Origin: Croceivirga radicis
Lineage (GTDB): Bacteria; Bacteroidota; Bacteroidia; Flavobacteriales; Flavobacteriaceae
NCBI RefSeq assembly: GCF_002072105.2
Contig: NZ_MTBC01000008.1
Location: 1-64,000 of the forward strand
Direction of reading: 5' to 3'
DNA: 64,000 nucleotides
A program made the translations under genes and the position numbers. The notes under the pieces are model-generated. The model was not told the origin of the DNA. It saw nothing but the letters and a program-made list of their open reading frames with translations, and did not search any database. Of this stretch, positions 44,205 to 54,172 are shown piece by piece (position 1 is the stretch's first letter; every line of letters begins with the position of its first letter).

Positions 44205-44236
44205 TCAAGGCCAAGGAATTTCCTTGGCTTTTTTTA
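44205..44236. terminator. Terminator between converging genes
   Basis: GCCAAGGAA (44210-44218) pairs with TTCCTTGGC (44220-44228) around a one-base gap, followed by seven or more T residues; mainly serves the plus-strand barrel gene. Confidence 0.75.
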
Positions 44237-45685
44237 TCGAATTAAGGAAAAGTGGTTCCTAACATTTTTAGCCACTAAAACACCTTCTTCGTCCCTGTTA
44301 TAATCCAGGCGAAACCAGTAGTCTGAAGCCGGCAACCTTCTTCCATTAAAAGTGCCATCCCAACCTGCATCTATTGCGTTTAACTGTTTTAACAACTTAC
44401 CATAGCGATCAAATATAAACACCACTGGGCTATCTAAAGTCTCTATTCCCTTTACCTGCCACAACTCATTCTCACCGTCTCCATTAGGTGTAAAAAACTT
44501 ATCATAACCTACTACTAAGAACTCCAACGGCTCTGTTGTACCACAACCATTTTTATCGTTGATTACAACCGTATTAATACCTGCAGGTACATCTAAAAAA
44601 ACAGGATCATCTTGAAATTCACCTTCATTAATTGCGTACTCATAATCACCATCGCCAGCTACAACTATCTCAACGGCGTATTTATCTGGATCGTTGGCAT
44701 TGGTTAAATCCTCCATTACAATAACCTCCTCCAAAGTAGGCGTAGCATAGAATGTTATTAAAATATCATCAGAATAAACAACCCCAAAACTATCGGTAAT
44801 TGAGGCAAAATAACGTCCAGAATCTGGACTCCTGACCACTAACTCTGCATTGAAATCTCCTGATCCAGGAAGTGTGGTATCAATAGTACCGTCATCATCA
44901 TAATCTACAGACCAAACAATACTTGCTATATCACTTCCGGCGGGTGAATTTAATGCAGAAAGTGTAATATCCGGGTCTCCTTCGCAAGCAATAATATCAA
45001 AACCTAAAAATTCGTCTCGTAAGGTACAATCCAGTGCGGTATTTTGGTCTTCATCTACAGAACTACCCGTAAAGGTTAACATATAAGACTCTGCGTCACC
45101 GTCAAAATTAGTTTGGTAATTGTTAATGAATAAATAATATATCTCTCCAGCGGTTACGTCTAACCATTCGTCATAGGTATTTTGGCTTCCCGTTAAATGT
45201 GGCTCTCCTTGTTGACCACTGACCGGATTAACACCCACACCGGTAAAACCTGTACCGTTTACTTCGTAATTACAACGTATGGGTTGTGCACTTGCATCTC
45301 CTATTACACCACAATAATTGATGTTATCTTCTTGGTCAAAGGGTCCGTATAGCGCAAAATCCCATTCTGAAGTAATAGGTGCACCAGGACTTACCGGTAA
45401 TGCTTCAATATCAAATCCTATTTGACCATCGGTTCCTGCCCTAAAAACGAACCAAGAAGTATTGTTCTCTATATTAGCAGAAATAACACTGCCTTTTTCC
45501 AAACAACCAGATTGCCGCACCACATCTGGATCAAATTCATCTATATCCCCGCCACCATCTGCAGTTCCTAAAATAGGACCATCTGCACAAATTGGTATAG
45601 CAGTTCTACAATCTGCAGAATTTTGGGCATAAGTATTTAATGTAAAAACTAATAATATCGTTAGGGCACTAAATAGTGTTCGCAT
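44234..45685 (-). CDS. Type IX-secreted protein with type B C-terminal sorting domain (shorter of a pair)
   Basis: 483 residues. Signal peptide (ILLVFTLNTYAQ), then a domain opening NSADCRTAIPICADGPILGT and containing YCGVIGDASAQPIRCNYEV and YEYLFINNYQTN-like strands, Ig-like regions, and a C-terminal type B domain: FFTPNGDGENELWQVKG, FIFDRYGKLLKQLN, GWDGTFNGRRLPASDYWF and final FSLIR. That domain directs export through the type IX system used in gliding. It is a paralogue of the next gene upstream. Ligand or role is unknown. Confidence 0.85.
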   Translation of the reverse strand: MRTLFSALTILLVFTLNTYAQNSADCRTAIPICADGPILGTADGGGDIDEFDPDVVRQSGCLEKGSVISANIENNTSWFVFRAGTDGQIGFDIEALPVSPGAPITSEWDFALYGPFDQEDNINYCGVIGDASAQPIRCNYEVNGTGFTGVGVNPVSGQQGEPHLTGSQNTYDEWLDVTAGEIYYLFINNYQTNFDGDAESYMLTFTGSSVDEDQNTALDCTLRDEFLGFDIIACEGDPDITLSALNSPAGSDIASIVWSVDYDDDGTIDTTLPGSGDFNAELVVRSPDSGRYFASITDSFGVVYSDDILITFYATPTLEEVIVMEDLTNANDPDKYAVEIVVAGDGDYEYAINEGEFQDDPVFLDVPAGINTVVINDKNGCGTTEPLEFLVVGYDKFFTPNGDGENELWQVKGIETLDSPVVFIFDRYGKLLKQLNAIDAGWDGTFNGRRLPASDYWFRLDYNRDEEGVLVAKNVRNHFSLIR

Positions 45686-45793
45686 GGATTGGAGCTATGC
45701 TTGGTTGTTCAACAAGTTTAAAACTGCAAATAGCACCTTTTTATTATAAATTACCCCCAAAAAGAACTGAATTTCGATAAAAAGCTATTTTAG

Positions 45794-47596
45794 TTAAAGC
45801 TTTAAGGCGAAGTGATTTTGGATATATTTGGCCGTTCTACGCTCTCCTTGGTCATTTTCGTATTGTAAGCTAAACCAGAAATCTGTTGGCGGCATAAGTA
45901 CATTGTTATAAGTTCCGTCCCAAGATGTATCGTTTGGCCCAAATTGTTTCAAAAGTTTACCATATCTATCAAATATGGCAACAACGGGGTTGCTCAATTC
46001 TTCCAGACCGTATATTTGCCAAACATCATTATTTCCATCGCCATTTGGTGTAAAAAATGGCATAAAACCCATTACAACAATTTCTTCCCTAACCACACCA
46101 CAGCCAAAGGCATCTCTAATATGTATGGTATGCAGACCTGGTAAAACGTTTTCAAAAACGGCTGTTTCCTTAAAGTCTTCATCATCTATTCGATATTGAA
46201 AATCACCTTCTTCTACTACGTTTACGGTTACCGTGGCCTTAAAACTAAAGTCGTCTACCACAATGTCTTGAATCTCTGGTATTATGGACTCTTCTACCGT
46301 AAATACCTTGGTGCGAATACAGTTTACATTACCAAAACTATTTTCTGTAGTTAAAATGTAAGTTCCTGGAGTGGTTACCGTTATTATTGGGCTAACCTCA
46401 CCTGTACTCCAGCTATAATTAATTGACGAATCCGGGTTGTCTACACCAATTTGAACAGACCCATTGTTCGCACAAATTAGCGCAGTTTCATCTGGACCTA
46501 AATCTGGCGATACTAAAGTGTTGAGCTCAAATTGTACAGAAGCATCATAACAATTTGGATTTAGTCTATTGGTTAAACGTACGTATATAATCTCCTCCCC
46601 TGGATTGGTCAAATAAGGTGATTCTAACCTATTAATACCCAGATTGGCATCTGATAGCGTTGAATGATAGCTTACCAAAAACGCCTCCGCGCTTTGTGCT
46701 CCAAGTACCTCAGCATCTTTATCCGTAAGTGAAAAACCAATTTCATTTTGACACACGACTTCGTCTTGAACAGCCATGGCAACTGGTACGGCAGAAAAGC
46801 TTACTTGTACATCGCTTATTAAATTTTCAGAACCAGTAAGTACCTCAACACGATACGTTCCATCACCGGTAACCTCTAAAATTGCATCATGTTCTCCCGT
46901 AATTTGTTGATAGCCGCTATTTGTATTTATAAACCAATTGTAACCTGTTGCATCTTCTGTTGTAGCGTCCAAAGTAACTATTTCACCTTGGCAAGCAACT
47001 TTTGGACCTCCTAAGATATTATCCAAAATATCGCAATCTAACGCATCGTAAGGGTTTGTAGTAAATATTTGACCGGTAAATTGTATACTAAAGCCATCAT
47101 TATTGTTGCTAAAATTATTTACCATTAGGTAGTACTGCTCTCCAGGGGTTACCGTTAACCAGTCTTCATATTGTACTGAATCTGCAATTCCATTGGGGTC
47201 TTCACCTACTCCAGTTGCGCTAGCACCTTCCCTATTATCAAAAAAATTACACCGTACCGGCTCACCCAAATTACTGCAATCCGTAGCCCTGTAAAGTGCA
47301 AAATCCCAGTCTTCTTCTGGTCTATGCTGTATGTTAAATCCTAATTGACCGGATGCGCCTATTCTAAAATAGTACCAAGCAGAGTTAGATTCTATGGCAC
47401 CGGTAGTAGTTGCTTCCAAACACCCACTAGAAGTTTGACCGTTAAAATCGTCCGCACCAAATCCGTTGGTACCACCATTAATTGGTGTATCATAACAAAT
47501 GGGAATAGCAGTACTACAATCTGAGGATACTTGGGCATAACCAGCAACCGAAATAATGAGTAACAATAAAGTTATGTAGTTAGGAGCAATTTGCAT
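45794..47596 (-). CDS. Type IX-secreted protein with type B C-terminal sorting domain (longer of a pair)
   Basis: 600 residues. Signal peptide (LLLIISVAGYAQ), an N-terminal domain SSDCSTAIPICYDTPINGG with two to three conserved Cys positions, as in its neighbour, several Ig-like segments (GDGTYRVEVLTG, TPGTYILTTENSFG) and a C-terminal type B domain: FFTPNGDGNNDVWQIYG, AIFDRYGKLLKQFG, SWDGTYNNVLMPPTDFWF, ending HFALKL. It is exported to the surface by the type IX system. It differs from its neighbour by extra Ig-like repeats. Role unknown. Confidence 0.86.
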   Translation of the reverse strand: MQIAPNYITLLLLIISVAGYAQVSSDCSTAIPICYDTPINGGTNGFGADDFNGQTSSGCLEATTTGAIESNSAWYYFRIGASGQLGFNIQHRPEEDWDFALYRATDCSNLGEPVRCNFFDNREGASATGVGEDPNGIADSVQYEDWLTVTPGEQYYLMVNNFSNNNDGFSIQFTGQIFTTNPYDALDCDILDNILGGPKVACQGEIVTLDATTEDATGYNWFINTNSGYQQITGEHDAILEVTGDGTYRVEVLTGSENLISDVQVSFSAVPVAMAVQDEVVCQNEIGFSLTDKDAEVLGAQSAEAFLVSYHSTLSDANLGINRLESPYLTNPGEEIIYVRLTNRLNPNCYDASVQFELNTLVSPDLGPDETALICANNGSVQIGVDNPDSSINYSWSTGEVSPIITVTTPGTYILTTENSFGNVNCIRTKVFTVEESIIPEIQDIVVDDFSFKATVTVNVVEEGDFQYRIDDEDFKETAVFENVLPGLHTIHIRDAFGCGVVREEIVVMGFMPFFTPNGDGNNDVWQIYGLEELSNPVVAIFDRYGKLLKQFGPNDTSWDGTYNNVLMPPTDFWFSLQYENDQGERRTAKYIQNHFALKL

Positions 47597-47621
47597 CTAG
47601 TACCTTAAATTTCTAACATCG

Positions 47622-47650
47622 CAAAACTACCTGTCTTACCTACTTAACAA
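47622..47650 (-). promoter_or_regulatory. Promoter for the type IX-secreted pair
   Basis: On the minus strand TTG (47648-47650), 18 bases, then TAGTTTTG (47622-47629), an exact TAnnTTTG match. The start codon lies 25 bases further. Confidence 0.55.
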
Positions 47651-47703
47651 TAATTTATGTTGTCAACACTACATAACAAGATGTTAAATAGGGCATTAAT
47701 GTA

Positions 47704-47711
47704 TATCTTTG
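47704..47711 (+). promoter_or_regulatory. -7 promoter box for folE
   Basis: TATCTTTG matches TAnnTTTG exactly, 19 bases before the folE start codon. A weak TGTT about 19 bases upstream may serve as the -33 box. Confidence 0.5.
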
Positions 47712-47730
47712 TGGGCCATATTTAGGGCAA

Positions 47731-48411
47731 ATGAAATTAAATCAGACATTGGAAGAACAGTATGAGGAAAGAGGCAACGACCATGTTGGCTCCGCATCTG
47801 ACACCCCTTTGAGGGGAGATGCATTTGTATTGAGTGACGAAGAAAAAATGGACCGTATCCAAGATAACGTAAGAGACATCTTATTAACCTTGGGAATGGA
47901 CCTTGAAGATGATAGTTTAAAAGGTACACCAAAGCGGGTAGCCAAAATGTTTGTCAAAGAAATATTTGGCGGCCTGCACCCAGAACGAAAGCCAAGCGCC
48001 TCCACTTTTGACAATAAATACAAGTATGGTGAAATGTTGGTAGAAAAAAATATTACACTCTACTCTACCTGTGAGCACCATTTACTACCCATAGTAGGCC
48101 GTGCACATGTGGCTTACATTTCTAATGGTACCGTTGTTGGTTTATCCAAAATGAACCGCATAGTAGATTACTACGCCAAAAGACCTCAGGTACAAGAACG
48201 CCTTAACATACAAATAGTAAAGGAGTTACAAGAAGTCCTGGGCACGGAAGATGTTGCCTGTGTTATAGACGCCAAACATTTATGCGTTAACTCTAGAGGT
48301 ATTAGAGATATTGAAAGTAGTACCGTTACCGCAGAATATGGCGGCAAATTTAAAGAGGAAGCCGTTAGAAGAGAATTTTTGGAGTACATAAACCTAGACA
48401 CAGAATTTTAA
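47731..48411 (+). CDS. folE: GTP cyclohydrolase I
   Basis: 226 residues. The zinc and catalytic region [19 protein letters not shown] and [16 protein letters not shown] are the standard motifs, and [24 protein letters not shown] matches the core. It makes dihydroneopterin triphosphate, the first step to folate and pterins. The N-terminal 40 residues are variable and acidic. Its TAA overlaps the cysS ATG by one base (TAATG), so the two genes are translationally coupled. Confidence 0.96.
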   Translation: MKLNQTLEEQYEERGNDHVGSASDTPLRGDAFVLSDEEKMDRIQDNVRDILLTLGMDLEDDSLKGTPKRVAKMFVKEIFGGLHPERKPSASTFDNKYKYGEMLVEKNITLYSTCEHHLLPIVGRAHVAYISNGTVVGLSKMNRIVDYYAKRPQVQERLNIQIVKELQEVLGTEDVACVIDAKHLCVNSRGIRDIESSTVTAEYGGKFKEEAVRREFLEYINLDTEF

Positions 48412-49895
48412 TGCAACTTTACGACCAGCAAACCTTAAAAGTTACCAATTCACTTACTGGAAAAAAAGAAGTCTTTAAACCTATAAAAGATGGCTACGTG
48501 GGCATGTATGTCTGTGGCCCAACCGTTTATAGCAACGTACATTTAGGCAATTGCCGTACGTTCATGTCTTTTGACATGATTTTTAGATACTTAAAACACT
48601 TGGGGTTTAAAGTTAGGTACGTAAGAAACATTACAGATGCCGGCCATCTAGAGAACGATGCGGACGAAGGTGAAGACAAAATTGCAAAAAAAGCGAAATT
48701 AGAGCAAATAGAACCTATGGAAGTAGTGCAACGCTACACTGTAGATTTTCACGAAACCTTGCAAAAATTTAATTTACTACCTCCAAGCATAGAACCAACC
48801 GCAACCGGACATATTATTGAACAAATAGAAATAATAAAATCTATTTTAGAAAAAGGATTTGCCTACGAGGTAAATGGATCGGTTTACTTTGATGTGGTTA
48901 AATTTAACGCTACCAACGATTATGGCAAACTAAGCGGTAGAAAGCTAGAAGATATGATAGCCAATACCCGAGAATTAACCGCACAGGACGATAAACGAAA
49001 CCCACAAGATTTTGCTTTATGGAAAAAAGCGGAGCCACAACATATCATGCGTTGGCCCTCTCCATGGGGCGATGGTTTTCCTGGTTGGCATTTAGAATGT
49101 ACGGCCATGAGCACCAAATACCTTGGAGAAACCTTTGATATTCATGGTGGTGGTATGGATTTAAAGTTTCCGCATCATGAATGCGAAATTGCCCAAGCAG
49201 AAGCCTGCAACAACACGTCTCCTGTTAATTATTGGTTACATGCCAACATGTTAACGCTCAACGGAAAAAAAATGTCCAAGTCTACGGATAATAACATTTA
49301 TCCGTCAGAGATTTTTAATGGAAACAATACCATTCTAAGCAAGGCTTTTTCTCCATCTGTAGTGCGCTTTTTTATGATGCAAGCGCACTATACCAGTATT
49401 CTAGATTTAAGTGATGAAGCTTTATTGGCTTCTGAAAAAGGCTATCAAAAATTAATGGAAGCCATTAAAAACTTAGAAAGCCTACCAACTGCCCAGAACA
49501 CGACCAATTTTAACGTTGAAGCATGGAAACAGGAGTGTTACGATGCCATGAACGATGACTTTAACACCCCTATTTTAATTGCAAAATTGTTTGATGCGGT
49601 TAAACGAATTAACCTTATAAAAGACGGTAAAGAAACAATATCTGAGGCAGACAAAAAGAAATTGACCAATTTGGTAGCCAGTTTTACGTTTGATGTTTTA
49701 GGATTAGAAGAACAACAAGCAACAGAGGGTTCTTCTAACGCATTGGATGGCGTGGTTAATTTACTGATCAATCTTAGAAACGAGGCAAGAGCCAATAAAG
49801 ATTTTGCAACGTCAGATAAAATTAGGGACGAATTACTAGCAATGGGTATTCAGTTAAAAGATGGCAAGGATGGCACAACCTTCAGCATCAACTAG
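48411..49895 (+). CDS. cysS: Cysteinyl-tRNA synthetase
   Basis: 494 residues. The HIGH-type motif appears as VHLGN (about 43-47), a zinc site around [15 protein letters not shown] and HHECE, and KMSKS in KKMSKSTDN. The length and order are those of the class I enzyme. It charges tRNA-Cys. It is coupled to folE upstream and overlaps yidD by 35 bases downstream. Confidence 0.97.
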   Translation: MQLYDQQTLKVTNSLTGKKEVFKPIKDGYVGMYVCGPTVYSNVHLGNCRTFMSFDMIFRYLKHLGFKVRYVRNITDAGHLENDADEGEDKIAKKAKLEQIEPMEVVQRYTVDFHETLQKFNLLPPSIEPTATGHIIEQIEIIKSILEKGFAYEVNGSVYFDVVKFNATNDYGKLSGRKLEDMIANTRELTAQDDKRNPQDFALWKKAEPQHIMRWPSPWGDGFPGWHLECTAMSTKYLGETFDIHGGGMDLKFPHHECEIAQAEACNNTSPVNYWLHANMLTLNGKKMSKSTDNNIYPSEIFNGNNTILSKAFSPSVVRFFMMQAHYTSILDLSDEALLASEKGYQKLMEAIKNLESLPTAQNTTNFNVEAWKQECYDAMNDDFNTPILIAKLFDAVKRINLIKDGKETISEADKKKLTNLVASFTFDVLGLEEQQATEGSSNALDGVVNLLINLRNEARANKDFATSDKIRDELLAMGIQLKDGKDGTTFSIN

Positions 49896-50118
49896 CCTAA
49901 AAAAAATTCTGATTGCCCCATTTGTACTTTTGGTACGTTTTTACCAAAACTTCATTTCCCCGCTAACACCCCCCACTTGTAGGTACAGCCCCACTTGTTC
50001 ACAATACACGTTGGAGGCCTTACAAAAGCATGGTTTATTTAAAGGTGGGTGGCTTGCAGTTAAAAGAATTATTAGCTGTAACCCATGGGGAGGCAAAGGA
50101 CATGATCCAGTGCCCTAA
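49861..50118 (+). CDS. yidD: YidD membrane protein insertion efficiency factor
   Basis: 85 residues. [46 protein letters not shown] and [12 protein letters not shown] are diagnostic for YidD, a small membrane-bound protein that helps YidC. The start overlaps the end of cysS by 35 bases; a second ATG three codons later (49870) is equally possible, and both lie inside cysS. Confidence 0.92.
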   Translation: MARMAQPSASTSLKKILIAPFVLLVRFYQNFISPLTPPTCRYSPTCSQYTLEALQKHGLFKGGWLAVKRIISCNPWGGKGHDPVP

Positions 50119-50204
50119 TTATAAGCTTTATTTACAAAAAACTAACGCTAGGCTTATTAATTTGCATCAATGTAAATAATTATCTTAGCCCAAAACAAAC
50201 GCCA

Positions 50205-51185
50205 ATGCATTTTCTAGGTATTACTTGGAACCCAGACGACACTCTTTTCAAAATAGGTTTTTTACAAATCAAATATTACAATCTTTTATGGATAGCCGCA
50301 TTTATCCTTGGTTTTTACATTATGAAGAAAATCTTCTTCAACGAAAAAAAGACCTTGGAAAAACTAGATTCGCTATTTGTCTATGCAATGGTATCCATTA
50401 TGCTTGGCGCAAGATTAGGCCACGTGTTTTTTTATGATTGGGATTATTACAAAAACCATTTAGTAGAAATATTACTACCCATAAAAGAAAGTGTAAACAG
50501 CAGCCTATTTGGAATAATTAACGGTTATGAGTTCACTGGTTTTGCCGGTTTGGCAAGTCATGGCGCTGCTATTGGTGGTATTATTGGCCTTTATCTGTTT
50601 TCTAGAAAGTACAAAGACATGAGCCTTTTATGGTTATTAGACCGGGTAGCCATAACCTGTGCCATTGGTGGTGCTTTTGTACGTTTAGGAAATTTCTTCA
50701 ATTCTGAAATTAATGGCAAGGTTGTAGAAAAGAGTTTTCCGTTGGCAGTTAAATTCATAAGAGATTCAGACGATATGCCTGCTTACCAAGCCATTAGCCT
50801 CACCAAGCAGAAAACAGCCAGTGCAGCATACAAAGCTATAGAAACCAATCCTGATTTTGCATCTGTTTTAGAAGCTATTCCCTATAGACATCCTGTACAA
50901 TTGTACGAAGCTATAGGCTATCTTATAGTGTTTCTAATTATGTATTTCTGGATGTATTGGAAGACCAATTTACCTAAAAAGGAAGGTTTCTTGTTTGGGT
51001 TTTGGCTGGCAACAATGTGGGGGCCCATCCGTTTTTTCTTGGAATTCTTTAAAAAGAGTCAAGGCGGATTTGAAGATAACTTGGGAGAAACCTTGAGCAC
51101 GGGTCAATGGCTAAGTATTCCATTTGTATTAATTGGCATGTATTTAATGTTTAGACCAACCAAAGAAAAAACAGCAATACGTTAA
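50205..51185 (+). CDS. lgt: Prolipoprotein diacylglyceryl transferase
   Basis: 326 residues, somewhat longer than the enterobacterial enzyme. About seven membrane helices, the Lgt signature GGAFVRLGNFFNSEINGK near 160-177, MLGARLGHVFFYDW, HPVQLYEAIGYL and GFWLATMWGPIRFFLEF. It adds the diacylglyceryl group to the Cys of lipoproteins, of which this window encodes more than ten. A stretch of about 35 residues (about 190-225) between helices is not in short relatives. It leads a run of four same-strand genes. Confidence 0.94.
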   Translation: MHFLGITWNPDDTLFKIGFLQIKYYNLLWIAAFILGFYIMKKIFFNEKKTLEKLDSLFVYAMVSIMLGARLGHVFFYDWDYYKNHLVEILLPIKESVNSSLFGIINGYEFTGFAGLASHGAAIGGIIGLYLFSRKYKDMSLLWLLDRVAITCAIGGAFVRLGNFFNSEINGKVVEKSFPLAVKFIRDSDDMPAYQAISLTKQKTASAAYKAIETNPDFASVLEAIPYRHPVQLYEAIGYLIVFLIMYFWMYWKTNLPKKEGFLFGFWLATMWGPIRFFLEFFKKSQGGFEDNLGETLSTGQWLSIPFVLIGMYLMFRPTKEKTAIR

Positions 51186-51187
51186 CT

Positions 51188-51661
51188 ATGAAGCAGATAA
51201 TTTCAGTTATTACTTTAATACTCTTATTGGGCAGTTCCTGTAAAGAACAGAAACGTAATAGCCTAGAAGAGGAAAAAATTGGTTTTACAAAAGAAGGTGA
51301 GTTATCTATTTTCAAAAAAGATTCCCTTTTAGTAAATCTTGATATAGAGTTTGCAGAAACGGATTATGAAGTACAAACTGGCTTAATGTACCGCGATAGC
51401 ATGGAAGAAAAGCAAGGAATGCTATTTATTTTTCCAGACGTAAGGGTACATTCTTTCTACATGAAAAATACGGCAATACCACTAGATATCATCTTTATTG
51501 ACGAAAATTTACAGATTGTAAGTTTTCAAGAAAACGCAAAACCATTTGATGAAACAGGTCTATCCTCTCTAGTTCCTATAAAGTATGTTCTAGAAATAAA
51601 TGCTGGCCTTTCTGAAAAATGGAACCTTGAAGTGGGTGACCAAATTAAATACCAAAAGTAA
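51188..51661 (+). CDS. DUF192 lipoprotein
   Basis: 157 residues with a lipoprotein signal ending GSSC. The DUF192 core is clear: EVQTGLMYRDSMEEKQGMLFIFPDVRVHSFYMKNTAIPLDIIFID, then YVLEINAGLSEKWNLEVGDQI. Function is unknown; related exported proteins are widespread. It starts two bases after lgt and its stop abuts the next gene. Confidence 0.92.
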   Translation: MKQIISVITLILLLGSSCKEQKRNSLEEEKIGFTKEGELSIFKKDSLLVNLDIEFAETDYEVQTGLMYRDSMEEKQGMLFIFPDVRVHSFYMKNTAIPLDIIFIDENLQIVSFQENAKPFDETGLSSLVPIKYVLEINAGLSEKWNLEVGDQIKYQK

Positions 51662-52183
51662 ATGCCTATACACCTTCTAGAAAACGTAACCACAGAAAGA
51701 TTACTTTTTAGAAAGGTGGCTCCATCAGATTTTCAAGCTTGGCTCCCTTTCTACCATGATCCTAGCAGTACACTATATTGGAATGGTTTACCAAAAGACC
51801 CTATCATTGCTTGTAACGAACAGTTTTATCGCATTTTTGAACGTTACGAGTTAAATCTAGGAGGAATGAATGCGCTAATCCATAAAAACACCGGGGAATT
51901 ATTAGGTCTATGCGGTTTACTTTTACAAACCGTGGATGGGGTAAGCGAATGGGAAATTGGCTATTCACTTTTACCAAAATTCAGAAAAATGGGGTATGCT
52001 ACAGAAGCTGCAAAAGCGTGTAAAACTTATGCAACAAATAACAAACTGGCCCCATCTTTAATTTCTATAATTCACATAAACAACAATCCCTCTATACAGG
52101 TTGCTATTAAAAACGGGATGCGTTTAGATAAAACCACCACTTATAAAAACAACCCTGTGGCCATTTACAGGGTTCAACTTTAA
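51662..52183 (+). CDS. GNAT-family N-acetyltransferase (RimJ/RimL type)
   Basis: 173 residues. TTERLLFRKVAPSDFQAW opens the fold, EWEIGYSLLPKFRKMGYATEAAKA is the acetyl-CoA-binding A motif and HINNNPSIQVAIKNGM is the RimJ-like end. It acetylates an amine of an unknown substrate. It begins immediately after the DUF192 gene stop, so the genes are translationally linked. Confidence 0.9.
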   Translation: MPIHLLENVTTERLLFRKVAPSDFQAWLPFYHDPSSTLYWNGLPKDPIIACNEQFYRIFERYELNLGGMNALIHKNTGELLGLCGLLLQTVDGVSEWEIGYSLLPKFRKMGYATEAAKACKTYATNNKLAPSLISIIHINNNPSIQVAIKNGMRLDKTTTYKNNPVAIYRVQL

Positions 52184-52192
52184 AATTGTTCA

Positions 52193-53401
52193 ATGGAACA
52201 CACAGCCATTTTAATAGACAATAGCGTTAACACAAATAAACTGGCTAACGGTCTTTTAAATAACGTCTTTAAAGAGATTTATTTAAAACCGCATAACACA
52301 CTACTCTTTAGCACGCAGACCATAGACCATTATATAGATTTAGAAGAGCGATTAGAACAAAAGATAATTAACAAAAGTAGTGCTCAGCCGCTTAAAACCA
52401 TGAGTAGTGGTGAGCGGAAAAAACTGCTCCTGGAATACCAATTAACGCACAATCCAGAAACCATGATTTTGGTTAATCCGTATGACAATTTAGATGCTGC
52501 CACACAGCGTTATCTAAAGGATAAACTAACCCAGATAAGCACAAAAATTAGCATCATTGAAATTTTAACAAGGTTTAAAGATGCCTCTACTTTTATAGAC
52601 CAACATTATAATTATATAGATGGTAAGTTGGTACCGTTTGTTAAAGGAGACCAAAATAAATTACCGCTGTCTATTGCACCTATACCACAACCTATAGATA
52701 AACCAGCTTTACCTAAAGAATTAGTTATTTTTAATGAGGTCTCTGTAAGTTATGGCTCTAAAAAAGTGTTGAATAATATATGTTGGGAAATTAAACCCAA
52801 CACATTTTGGCAACTAATTGGACCAAACGGCAGTGGTAAAAGTACTTTATTAAATATGATCACCGGAGATAACCCTATGGGTTATGGGCAAGATTTGTGC
52901 TTGTTTGGGGCAAAAAAAGGTAGTGGCGAAAGTGTTTGGGATATTAAAAAGAAAATCGGTTACTTCTCACCACATATGGTAGATAAGTTTGCCGGATATC
53001 ATTCTTTGGAGCACATGCTCATATCTGGAATTCATGACTCTGTAGGATTATATACCATACCTACAGTAATGCAGAAAAACCAAGCTAAAAAATGGTTGCA
53101 CTTATTAGGAATGGAGCATAGAGCCCAAGAACATTTTAGAAATTTGAGTAATGGGGACAAACGCTTAATTATGACGGCACGTGCCATGATTAAACATCCG
53201 CCCCTATTAATATTGGATGAGCCTACCGTTGGCTTAGATGATTCTAGTGCCAATTTCTTTGTTGCTTTGGTTAATGCCTACAGCAAACAAAGTAAATCTG
53301 CCATTTTGTATGTTAACCATAGACCAGAACTTGGTTTAGAGCCACAGTTTACCTATGAGTTACTGCCGAGCAACCAAGGAAGTCATGGCGTTGAGTCATA
53401 A
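52193..53401 (+). CDS. Tandem ABC ATPase with degenerate first half (ModF-like)
   Basis: 402 residues. The first half keeps an ABC signature (MSSGERKKLLLEYQ, about 66-79) and a degraded Walker B (MILVNPYDNLDA) but has no P-loop. The second half is complete: Walker A GPNGSGKST, signature LSNGDKRLIMTARA, Walker B LLILDEPTVGLD, H-loop VNHRPE. There are no membrane segments. The layout resembles ModF/PhrA-type or other soluble tandem ABC proteins; its partner and role are unknown. It is the last gene of the lgt run. Confidence 0.8.
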   Translation: MEHTAILIDNSVNTNKLANGLLNNVFKEIYLKPHNTLLFSTQTIDHYIDLEERLEQKIINKSSAQPLKTMSSGERKKLLLEYQLTHNPETMILVNPYDNLDAATQRYLKDKLTQISTKISIIEILTRFKDASTFIDQHYNYIDGKLVPFVKGDQNKLPLSIAPIPQPIDKPALPKELVIFNEVSVSYGSKKVLNNICWEIKPNTFWQLIGPNGSGKSTLLNMITGDNPMGYGQDLCLFGAKKGSGESVWDIKKKIGYFSPHMVDKFAGYHSLEHMLISGIHDSVGLYTIPTVMQKNQAKKWLHLLGMEHRAQEHFRNLSNGDKRLIMTARAMIKHPPLLILDEPTVGLDDSSANFFVALVNAYSKQSKSAILYVNHRPELGLEPQFTYELLPSNQGSHGVES

Positions 53402-53433
53402 AACTAGGTAGTAATTTTTGGAATACAACCCTT

Positions 53434-54000
53434 TTATAATTCAAAAGCCCAACTAGTATAGATTTGAAATACCCCATGTTTAATACGGGAGTTATTTTTT
53501 GGAAAGTTACTTAAACCGGCATTATACCGTAAACCGAAAGATAAGCCTAACTCTGGCAATTTATAACCTGCGCCAAAACCAATACCAAAGTCTACCGTTT
53601 TTATTTGTTGTGTAAATGGGGCTTTTTCACCATTGCCTATAGCTTTTTCATTTGCCGAGAGTAAAAACCCAATTTGCGGTCCAATTTCTCCATATAAACC
53701 TTCAATAGGATAAATTTTACCCATTATGGGCAGATTTACATAATTGTAAACGTCTTTTACATTTTCAAAGGAAGCTCCTTGTACAGAGAATAACAGTTCG
53801 GGTTGAATGCTTACTAAATCTATAAGTTGAATTTCTACTATACCACCTACGTGTAATGCCGCCAAACTCCTATCATTTGTAACAGCTCCAGAATAATTGG
53901 CCAAATTTAACCCAACTTTAGGCCCAATACTTACGGTCTGTGCAGATACACCCAACGTAGTAAAACAAACAACTAACAGTACTTTAAATAAATTTTTCAT
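53434..54000 (-). CDS. Small outer-membrane beta-barrel (PorT-like)
   Basis: 188 residues with signal peptide ending GVSAQT. VSIGPKVGLNLANYSG opens the barrel, strands such as LHVGGIVEIQLIDLVSIQPELLFSVQG follow and the chain ends in QIYTSWAFEL. The family is broad and the function open. It has its own promoter region, where a palindrome identical in form and distance to that of the adjoining two-component operon sits (54070-54085), so it is likely controlled by that system. Confidence 0.8.
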   Translation of the reverse strand: MKNLFKVLLVVCFTTLGVSAQTVSIGPKVGLNLANYSGAVTNDRSLAALHVGGIVEIQLIDLVSIQPELLFSVQGASFENVKDVYNYVNLPIMGKIYPIEGLYGEIGPQIGFLLSANEKAIGNGEKAPFTQQIKTVDFGIGFGAGYKLPELGLSFGLRYNAGLSNFPKNNSRIKHGVFQIYTSWAFEL

Positions 54001-54069
54001 GGTCTTATTGTTAATTAATACAGCTAAGAACTTTATTAAAAAACTTACTTTGAAAAATCATACCTAAAA

Positions 54070-54085
54070 TACTGGAAAACCAGTA
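54070..54085 (-). promoter_or_regulatory. Operator palindrome, copy 1 (before the barrel gene)
   Basis: TACTGGAAAACCAGTA, a six-base-pair inverted repeat around AAAA, ends 69 bases before the start codon at 54000. The bases beside it, AAAATACTGG and CCAGTAGTTTT-TTTACT, are shared with copy 2 at 57323-57338. Confidence 0.65.
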
Positions 54086-54116
54086 GTTTTTTTACTTAAA
54101 AACCAAAGCACCATAA

Positions 54117-54143
54117 ACAAAAAAGGAGGCAATTGCCCCCTTA
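54117..54143 (-). terminator. Terminator after the response regulator gene
   Basis: On the minus strand AAGGGGGCAATTGCCTCCTT forms a hairpin with one mismatched pair, followed by T residues, 30 bases after the stop at 54173. Confidence 0.7.
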
Positions 54144-54172
54144 AATTATACCTAAAACCCTATTATTTAGGT

